DNA of 21,103 nt, from NCBI GenBank assembly GCA_964448285.1, contig CAYUWG010000065.1, positions 1-21,103 of the forward strand, in the 5' to 3' direction. The notes beneath the pieces were generated by a model. That model was not told the origin of the DNA. It made no database searches and worked only from the letters and a program-made list of their open reading frames with translations. This document shows positions 13,088-19,900 of this stretch, piece after piece. Each line of letters starts with the position of its first letter. Positions within the stretch are counted from its first letter, which is position 1. Made by a program: the position numbers and the translations under genes. The DNA is from CAYUWG01 sp964448285 (lineage in GTDB: Bacteria; Bacteroidota; Ignavibacteria; SZUA-365).

Positions 13088-13927
13088 ATGAGCCGAAGTT
13101 TCTTTTCATGGTTGCTTGCAGTCGCTCTAACGGGCGCGGCTGGGTATTACTCATACACTAACGGTCCGTCACGTCCGCTCACTCTCAGTGCACAGCTATC
13201 GAGCTATACGGTCGAAGCGAATCTCCCCGTCGTTCATCAGGGTACGCGAGAATTGGCTATACCGGTTATCGCTCCGCACACGTCGATTCGTGGAAGAATC
13301 CTGTACAAGATCCTTCCTGCAGAGAAGTGGACCATCGAAGCGCTTGCCCGACAGGGTGATCGTCTGCTTGCTTTCCTTCCGAAGTTGAAGGACGATGAGA
13401 AAGTCGAGTACTACATCGAGATCTTTTCCGGTACTCAATCGGTGTCGTTTCCCGAGAAGGGAACGGTTCTCTTGCGCTATCGAAGCGATGATCCGTTTTC
13501 CGTTCTTTGGTTTCATTTCTTTTTTGCCGGCGTCGCTGTGCTGTTCGCATTCCGCGCAGGCATCGAGGGTGCGTACTATGACGGCCAGAACAAAAACTAC
13601 ACGCTGCTCGCATTTCTCTTCTTCATCGTCGGCGGGGTCGGGCTTGGCATGGCAAGCGGCGAAATCCTTTACTCGACGGCATGGAACGGTATTCCTTTCG
13701 GTTGGGATGCCACGCATAATCTCGCGCTCGTGCTGATCCTTCTCTGGGGGATTGCAACGATTCGCGAGTGGAGTCACCCCTCCGAGGTGGATCGCCCGTC
13801 GAGAAATATCATGGTGCTCATCGCATTCTTAGCCACGATTGCGTTCATGGCAGTGCCGCACACGGGCGACTCGGACTGGCGCCCATCCGAACGCCTCCCT
13901 TCCGGTCGATTGGAAGTTCTTCCTTGA
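13088..13927 (+). CDS. Multi-pass membrane protein of unknown function (279 aa)
   Basis: Not assigned to a family. The N-terminus (5-22) is a signal anchor or signal peptide. Residues 25-133 form a soluble, beta-rich segment probably outside the cytoplasm. Four hydrophobic segments follow at about 137-158, 171-191, 211-226 and 240-257, ending in a polar tail. The loop between the second and third (ASGEILYSTAWNGIPFGWD) is rich in aromatic and small residues and looks like a conserved functional segment. The start is the ATG at 13088 with only a weak purine-rich ribosome-binding region (GCGGTGA). Its stop codon overlaps the TTG start of the next gene, so the two are probably translationally coupled and may form a complex. 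It is first in a compact unit with the 91-aa membrane protein and the hydrolase. Confidence 0.8.
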   Translation: MSRSFFSWLLAVALTGAAGYYSYTNGPSRPLTLSAQLSSYTVEANLPVVHQGTRELAIPVIAPHTSIRGRILYKILPAEKWTIEALARQGDRLLAFLPKLKDDEKVEYYIEIFSGTQSVSFPEKGTVLLRYRSDDPFSVLWFHFFFAGVAVLFAFRAGIEGAYYDGQNKNYTLLAFLFFIVGGVGLGMASGEILYSTAWNGIPFGWDATHNLALVLILLWGIATIREWSHPSEVDRPSRNIMVLIAFLATIAFMAVPHTGDSDWRPSERLPSGRLEVLP

Positions 13928-14199
13928 TAAAGCCGAATCGCTTGTTCGACTCTGTTGCGGTCGCAGGCGTTCTGCTGCTTTTTGCCGGGCCACTTATGAC
14001 GTTGATCCTTAGCGGGAGCGGGCTTGTTGCCGCTTCATTGGGCTACGGCGGTATTCTCATCTTCACCGGTGCGATCGCTGCGCGATATGGATTTTTCCAG
14101 CACGAGAACGCGTTCATTCAATTGCTCAAGAACATTCTCATCGCGTTCCCTTTCACCGTGTTTTTCTATCTGATCTTCCTGTTCTTTTACTTCCTCTGA
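13924..14199 (+). CDS. Small membrane protein of unknown function (91 aa, TTG start)
   Basis: The frame starting at TTG 13924-13926 overlaps the TGA stop of the previous gene in a TTGA junction, with GGAAG about eight bases upstream. No in-frame ATG would give a full first helix, and the upstream frame lies inside the previous gene, so TTG is the best start. The protein begins MIKPNRLFDS and has three hydrophobic segments at about 11-31, 35-54 and 69-90, the last ending at the C-terminus (FFYLIFLFFYFL). Its stop is two bases before the hydrolase ATG, so it is the middle of a three-gene unit. No domain is recognised. Close coupling suggests that it partners with the 279-aa membrane protein. 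Confidence 0.75.
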   Translation: MIKPNRLFDSVAVAGVLLLFAGPLMTLILSGSGLVAASLGYGGILIFTGAIAARYGFFQHENAFIQLLKNILIAFPFTVFFYLIFLFFYFL

Positions 14200-14201
14200 T
14201 C

Positions 14202-14888
14202 ATGCGAAAACCCTTGCTTCTCCTCCACGGTGCGATGGGCGGTAAGAGCGACTTCACCAGTTTGGAACCGCTGCTCGCAGAGACGTTCGACGTGCATTGC
14301 ATCGAGTTCGAAGGCCACGGTTCGCGCTCGCCGTTACAGCGACCGTTTCGCATAGAACATTTCGCAGAAAATGTCCTTGAGTATCTCGATGGACAATCAC
14401 TCTCGTGTCCTGACGTCTTCGGGTATAGCATGGGCGGCTACGTCGCCGCCTTCCTTGCCGCCAGGCAGGGTGAAAGGCTGGGTCGCATATACACTCTTGG
14501 GACGAAGTTCCATTGGACGCCGGAGATTGCCGTGCGCCAGGGACGTTTTCTCGATCCATCGTTTCTTCGCGAGAAAGCGCCACAGCTCATCGCTCGATTT
14601 GAGCGGACGCACATCCATGACTGGGAACGTGTTTCTGAGCAAACGCGGGAGTTGTTGCTTCATCTCGGTCAAACCGATCCATTCGGCACCGCATTGATCG
14701 AGGATATTCCGAATCGTGTTCGCATCGGACTTGGTGACCGTGACAACATGGTTTCGTTCGAAGAGTCTATCGATGTCTTTCGGCGATTGCAGCAAGGGGA
14801 GTTGGAAGTGCTTCCCGCAACGCCTCATCCGCTTCATGCCGTATCGATTCCGATGCTCGTCCGGCGCTTGAATGAATTCTTCCAGTAA
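14202..14888 (+). CDS. Alpha/beta hydrolase (MenH/esterase-like)
   Basis: A 228-aa alpha/beta hydrolase fold protein with no signal peptide, hence cytoplasmic. LLLHGAMGG at 6-14 is the HG oxyanion-hole segment. GYSMGG at 74-79 is the nucleophile elbow with S76. The likely acid is D181 in GLGDRDNMV, and the likely base is H209 in PATPHPLH (H212 is the alternative). FEGHGSRSP at 36-44 is the usual strand-4 loop. The size and the GYSMGG elbow fit small acyl hydrolases such as MenH-type enzymes or carboxylesterases, but the substrate cannot be told and there are no menaquinone genes nearby. It has no real ribosome-binding site and begins two bases after the 91-aa gene, so translation is probably coupled. 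Context suggests work with the two membrane proteins, perhaps on a lipid or acyl substrate; this is inference. Confidence 0.88.
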   Translation: MRKPLLLLHGAMGGKSDFTSLEPLLAETFDVHCIEFEGHGSRSPLQRPFRIEHFAENVLEYLDGQSLSCPDVFGYSMGGYVAAFLAARQGERLGRIYTLGTKFHWTPEIAVRQGRFLDPSFLREKAPQLIARFERTHIHDWERVSEQTRELLLHLGQTDPFGTALIEDIPNRVRIGLGDRDNMVSFEESIDVFRRLQQGELEVLPATPHPLHAVSIPMLVRRLNEFFQ

Positions 14889-14929
14889 GTTCTTGTTGTG
14901 AAAATTTCGGATACGTAGTTTTCACTTAC
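14885..14929 (+). promoter_or_regulatory. Inverted repeats between hydrolase and cyclase-like gene
   Basis: GTGAAAA (14898-14904) and TTTTCAC (14919-14925) form a perfect 7-bp stem around 14 bases. An outer GTAAG (14885-14889) can pair with CTTAC (14925-14929). The structure overlaps the hydrolase stop codon. No T-run follows, so this may be a weak terminator, an RNA end-protecting hairpin or an operator. Confidence 0.3.
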
Positions 14930-14980
14930 CACGGAGCGCACGCTCGAATCCGTACCACTTTTTCCCAGAAAGGACTTCAG

Positions 14981-16051
14981 ATGTCCACAACAATCAATGG
15001 CTACCTCCTGCTCGCTGATGTTTCCGGATATACGTCGTTCATGGCAATGTCCGAACTCCCTCACGCGCAGGAGATCATGTCCGAAATTCTCGAGTTGATC
15101 GTCGGACGACTCACGCAGGCGACGACGCTTTCGGAAATCGAAGGTGACGCCGTGTTCGTCTATGCACACGGGGAGCAGTTCAAGCGAGGGGAGACGCTCG
15201 TCGAGTTGATCGAGGCGACGTACGTGGCGTTCAAAGACCGACTCGCTTCCATGATCCGACAGACGACCTGCACGTGTAAGGCCTGTGCATCGATGCCCAA
15301 ACTCGATCTGAAATTCGTAACGCACTTCGGCGAGTTCGCGTTGCAAACCGTTTCGAACGTCAGGAAACCGTTGGGTTCACCCGTGAACGTCGCGCATCGC
15401 TTGCTGAAGAACCACGTCGCTGAGGCAACCGGTTGGAGAGCGTATGCACTATTCACTCAGGAATGTCTCGATGCAATGAGCCTTGGCGGGAGCGGCTGGC
15501 ATTCCGGGCAGGAGTACTATGAGCACATCGGGAATATCGCAACGCGGAGTTTCGACCTTGCGAAGAGATTCGAGGAGATCACGTCCACCCGCAGGATCAT
15601 TCTCTCTGAGAAGGATGCCCATTACGTGTGCCGGCGGCTGTTTCCCGTTGCGCCCGCCGTGCTGTGGGATTTTATGAACATTCCGGAGAAGCGCGACCTT
15701 TGGATGAAAGGGACAAGATGGAACAGGGGAGACCGCCCGAAAGGTCGAACGGGGCCGGGCGCATCCAACCATTGCGCGCACGGTAAAGGCAAGTCCATCG
15801 AGCAGATTTTAGATTGGAAGCCGTTCGAATACGTCACGAATATTACCATTGATGGGAAGTCCCGGCTGTTGATGACCCAGACGTTCACGCCAAGCAACGG
15901 TGGAACGCAGTTCGAGTGGCGATACAAGCTCGAACAGGGCATGCCGTCGTTCCTCGCACGCCCGATGATGAAGCTCGTGATGAGGTTCTCGGTCAAGCCG
16001 GAGGAAGACCTTGTGCGGTTGGCTTCTCTTATATCGGATAATCCTCACTGA
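14981..16051 (+). CDS. DUF2652 (class III nucleotide cyclase-like) domain fused to an SRPBCC domain
   Basis: A 356-aa protein preceded by AAAGGA. Residues 5-205 fit the DUF2652 type, related to class III nucleotide cyclases. Visible landmarks are ADVSGYTSF with D13, EIEGDAVF with D56 (the two metal-binding Asp positions) and PVNVAHRLLK with N136 and R140, spaced like the transition-state Asn/Arg pair. At the base-selecting position, usually Lys in adenylate cyclases, there is E52, as in guanylate cyclases; the second base position is Lys, which fits neither. CTCKAC (C97, C99, C102) could bind metal. Residues 210-350 resemble an SRPBCC/START-like ligand-binding domain (SNHCAHGKG at 258-266, then ILDWKPFEYV). 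It has no signal peptide, so it is cytoplasmic. A ligand-controlled nucleotide-binding or signalling role is plausible but unproven; cyclase activity is not shown for this family as far as I know. Confidence 0.82.
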   Translation: MSTTINGYLLLADVSGYTSFMAMSELPHAQEIMSEILELIVGRLTQATTLSEIEGDAVFVYAHGEQFKRGETLVELIEATYVAFKDRLASMIRQTTCTCKACASMPKLDLKFVTHFGEFALQTVSNVRKPLGSPVNVAHRLLKNHVAEATGWRAYALFTQECLDAMSLGGSGWHSGQEYYEHIGNIATRSFDLAKRFEEITSTRRIILSEKDAHYVCRRLFPVAPAVLWDFMNIPEKRDLWMKGTRWNRGDRPKGRTGPGASNHCAHGKGKSIEQILDWKPFEYVTNITIDGKSRLLMTQTFTPSNGGTQFEWRYKLEQGMPSFLARPMMKLVMRFSVKPEEDLVRLASLISDNPH

Positions 16052-16063
16052 ATTGTAGGATTA
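16039..16063 (+). terminator. Inverted repeat overlapping the end of the cyclase-like gene (possible terminator)
   Basis: TAATCCT (16039-16045) and AGGATTA (16057-16063) form a perfect 7-bp stem with an 11-nt loop that contains the TGA stop. It is followed by AGAAGGGGC and then nine A residues (16073-16081), not T residues. It is therefore not a canonical intrinsic terminator for the plus strand. Confidence 0.3.
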
Positions 16064-16280
16064 AGAAGGGGCAAAAAAAAATTGTCGTCGTCGGTTTAAC
16101 TAAAAACTGCATTCGGCATTCATTATTTGAGTTGCATCCTAACGGGACTTTGAATAAGTTCCACACGCAAATCCGGAGGCAACCAAGAGAGTACACCGCC
16201 ATACAACCTGTTCATTTTGCTACGACACAAGAGCTTCATTTCAATTTCATTTTGACACCATTTAACCTTTCACTAAAAGA

Positions 16281-16286
16281 AGGAGG
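16281..16286 (+). promoter_or_regulatory. Consensus ribosome-binding site deciding the start of the 209-aa gene
   Basis: AGGAGG lies seven bases before the ATG at 16294 and is the strongest Shine-Dalgarno match in the window. It fixes this start rather than the in-frame ATG at 16132, whose extra 54 codons would put a long polar segment ahead of the signal peptide. The rest of 16052-16280 has no coding sequence and no convincing promoter. Confidence 0.85.
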
Positions 16287-16293
16287 TTCATCC

Positions 16294-16923
16294 ATGAACA
16301 TTCTGTACAGAACGACCGGCAAAGCCCCGCAAATACTCGGGACGTTACTGGTCACGTTGATCGTCTCTGCATCCGCGAGTTGGGCGCAGATCGCGATCAC
16401 TCCTCCGGGCTTATCCCCGCAGGTAACCATCGAGAGCGCCCCCGCAAGCCCCGACCTTCCGGTCATGCTTGGCAACTACGCGCTCACGGTAGTTCCATCG
16501 AACAACGCACTGAACAGCGGTGCGAAGACGAACGAAATCCTGCTCAACACGAGAAGCACCGAATCTGTCACGAGCGGCGTGAGCATGACGCTGCTTCGCG
16601 GGCTCAGCGGGATTTTCCCGAAGACCGTGCAGGGCGATTTCTTCGTCGTGCAGGGCGATGTAGTCACGCTGACGTTCCCGGCGAACACGCGGGCGTTTTA
16701 CTTCCATGTGGCGAGTGCGACGCTTGATGTAAGTGATCTCACAATCGATATCGATGTTAATCAGCATTCAGCGCAACTCGCCGATGTGTACATCAGCAAA
16801 GATGAAAGATCACATATTTTCAGCGCCATTGCATCGAACGGTGCAACCATTTCCACAATCACAATAACATCCGATAAGCCGGGCATTATCCTTGGCGGAT
16901 TCGGATACAACATCACGAACTAA
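16294..16923 (+). CDS. Secreted single-domain protein of unknown function (209 aa), paralogous to the N-terminus of the next gene
   Basis: Signal peptide 1-31 (ASWA|Q). The mature part (32-209) is beta-rich with no cysteines. Landmarks are LPVMLGNYALT (55-65), VVTLTFPANTRAFYFHV (123-139) and ITITSDKPGIILGGFGYN (189-206). The same landmarks occur in the same order in the N-terminal domain of the next gene (AMLGPYTMTP, ITLTFPSGVGAFYFYAG, ITISSSNGGLYIGEFGI), so the two share a fold. That layout resembles secreted carbohydrate- or matrix-binding beta-sandwich domains, but no named family is claimed. There is no T9SS sorting domain, so the protein may be periplasmic or act with its large neighbour. 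It starts behind a consensus ribosome-binding site and ends 12 bp before the next start, so the two genes are almost certainly cotranscribed. Confidence 0.88.
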   Translation: MNILYRTTGKAPQILGTLLVTLIVSASASWAQIAITPPGLSPQVTIESAPASPDLPVMLGNYALTVVPSNNALNSGAKTNEILLNTRSTESVTSGVSMTLLRGLSGIFPKTVQGDFFVVQGDVVTLTFPANTRAFYFHVASATLDVSDLTIDIDVNQHSAQLADVYISKDERSHIFSAIASNGATISTITITSDKPGIILGGFGYNITN

Positions 16924-16935
16924 GGAGAAAACGTC

Positions 16936-19900
16936 ATGAAAAGATTTACTCCTTTGGCAATCGTAATCACGGCGTTTGTTTTAATCACGACCGTCATACA
17001 AGCGCAGATTTTCTTTGATGGTAGCCCGGGCACCGGAGCACCTCCAGCGATGCTTGGACCATATACAATGACTCCACTCTCCGATGGAAGGCCTTTTGGA
17101 TGTGCTTCCTCGGTAACTGATGCACCATCATTTTTAGGGAACATTCTGTTCTCCTCGACAGCGGTGCATCAAAATGTACCAAGTACTTTTCCTTGTTGGA
17201 GTCATGGCTATACGGGGAGCGGTATCTATGGCGTTCCAGGCTGCGGAAATACAAGCCCGACTTCGATTACCCTCACATTCCCATCCGGAGTCGGAGCCTT
17301 TTATTTCTATGCTGGCCATAACACTGTTGCGACAGAAACCATAACGGCAATTTCTGGATCAACCTCCTCTGGACCTATTTCTGTTACCATGTGTTCTCCA
17401 GGTCCTAGTTACTTTGGCTTCTACGCCACACCGGGTCAGACTCTCATAAGTGTTACCATTTCATCAAGCAATGGTGGACTATATATCGGTGAATTTGGTA
17501 TCGCAGCCTCCTGTACACCGGCCACAATTACACAGAATCCTCTTGATCAAACCATCTGCGAATCCTCAACTGCGTTCTTCTTCGCGAATGCAACGGGATT
17601 TTCTACCGTTCAGTGGCAACTGAGCACAGATGCCGGAGCAACGTGGAATAACATCGTGGGAGCGACAGCGCTTCTGTATGCGATCGGCGCAGTGCCTGCA
17701 TCGTACAACGGTCGTATGTATCGCGCGGTGTTCGATCAAGGGACGCCATGCGCAGTAACGACAACCGCAGCAACGCTCACCGTCTGGACATCACCGACGG
17801 TCACACTTCATCCCGTTCCTGTATCGCAAACGCTTTGCGAAGGTGCGACGCTGTCCTACACTTCAGCAGCAACGTCCTCTCCCGCTTCCACGGTGCAATG
17901 GCAGAGAAGCACGGATGGCGGCGCGACATTCCTCGATATCATTTGTCCGGTCACTCTCAGTGGAGGCAATGAAGTCCCACCGAACGCATCTCCTGCGACT
18001 GGAACGATGTCAGGACTTTTCAATAGCGCGACGAACAGCCTGACTCTTACCGTAACATTCAGTGGGCTTTTGGCACCAACAACCGCCGCACATATCCATG
18101 CAGCGCCGTCAGGTTCGAATGGTCCGGTGATCGTACCATTGGCAGCGCTTCCACTCGGTGTGACGTCCGGTTCATTTACGACGACTGTTGCGATTCCTCC
18201 GGCAAATGTTGCCGCTCTCTACACCGGTGGTCTCTATGTGAATATTCATACGACACTCTACCCCGGTGGCGAAATTCGCGCACAGCTTTCCGTGAGTTGT
18301 TCAACGACACCTGCATACTCAACACCCGTTACACCGTCTTTAGCCGGCAGCATCTATCGAGCGAAGTGGACGAACCCGTGCGGGATATCGTACTCGAACT
18401 CTGCGCTCCTGCAAACGGTGAATACGCTCCCGGTAGTAACGACCAATCCAACAAATCAAACTGTCTGCGCACCGAATACGGCAACATTCACTTCGTCCGC
18501 GACCGGTTCGCCTGCACCGACAGTTCAATGGCAGTTGAGCACGGATGGCGGAACGACGTGGAATCCCATAGGCGGTGCAACAAGCCCGAGCTATACCACA
18601 CCCGCCACGACTGCATCGATGAACGGCAATCAGTACCGGGCAGCTTGGACAAACACCTGCGGTACGGTTAATAGCGCGGCAGCAATCCTCACGGTAAACA
18701 CTGTGCCTGTCGTGGCAACCAACCCGACGAATCAAACGGTGTGCATCACGACGCCGGCTACCTTTACTGCCGCGGCATCCGGGAGTCCAACTCCAACGGT
18801 ACAGTGGCAGTTGAGCACTGACGGAGGATCGACGTTCAACAATATCAGCGGTGCGACGAGCACGAGCTATACGACGCCAGCGACATCGCTCGCCATGAAC
18901 GGGTATCAGTACCGTGCAGTATTCACCAATGTCTGCGGAACGGCAACGACGACGGCGGCAATCCTTTCGACGAATGCATCGGCGACAACGACGAATCCGT
19001 CGAATGCAACGGTATGTGCACCGGCTACGGCAACGTTCAGTGTGACGATCGGTGGTGCGCCGACGCCTTCAGTTCAATGGCAATTGAGCACGGACGGCGG
19101 ATCGACGTGGAATAACATCGGCGGTGCGACGAGCACGAGCTATACGACACCCGCCACGACGACTGCGATGAGTGGTTATCAATACCGGGCGGTGGTTTCG
19201 AACTCCTGCGCAACGGCGACATCATTGGCAGCGATCCTTACCGTGAACCAGGCGCCGATCATCACGACGAACCCATCGAATCAAACGGTATCCGAAGGCA
19301 CGGTCATTTCACTGAATGCCGCTGCGACGGGTACGCCAACCCCGACGCTGCAATGGCAACGAAGCACGAATGGCGGTTCCACGTGGCAGAACATGTCCGG
19401 TGCAACGTCGTCGCCTTATACATTCGCACCGGTTGCTGCTGAGAACGGCCACCAATATCGTGCACAGTTCACGAATTCCTGTGGATTCACGAACACGACC
19501 GCAGCGCTGTTGACCGTTTCGACAACGTGTAAGTATTATGTTGCCGGACCGAATTCAGCAAATGCGTTTGAAATCAATCCAACGACGTTCGCAGTGATTC
19601 GAACCATTCCAATCACGTTGAGCGGTTATACCGTCACCGGCATCAACGGCATGTCCAATCATCCAACGACGAAGGAGACATTCGCAATCGTCAAGGTCTC
19701 AAGTCAGACTGCACGCTTGTTAGTCCGTGTCGATCTCGTCACCGGTGTAGCAACGTTGGTTGGAAACACGGGTGATGAATTCGCCGGAATTGCCTTCCGA
19801 TCCACCGGCGTGCTTTATGGCGTCACCGGTGACGGAGCGACAACTCCCGAAGCATTATACACGCTTAATACCACGACCGGAGCGGCGACATTCGTTCGAA

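Noticed and set aside
16252..16279. Perfect TTGACA at 16252-16257 followed after 16 bp by TAAAAG, as a promoter for the 209-aa gene
   Set aside because: Transcription would begin at or after the ribosome-binding site at 16281-16286, giving an mRNA without it.
16132..16293. Upstream extension of the 209-aa gene to the ATG at 16132
   Set aside because: It would place 54 polar residues before a clear signal peptide, and a consensus AGGAGG is positioned for the ATG at 16294.
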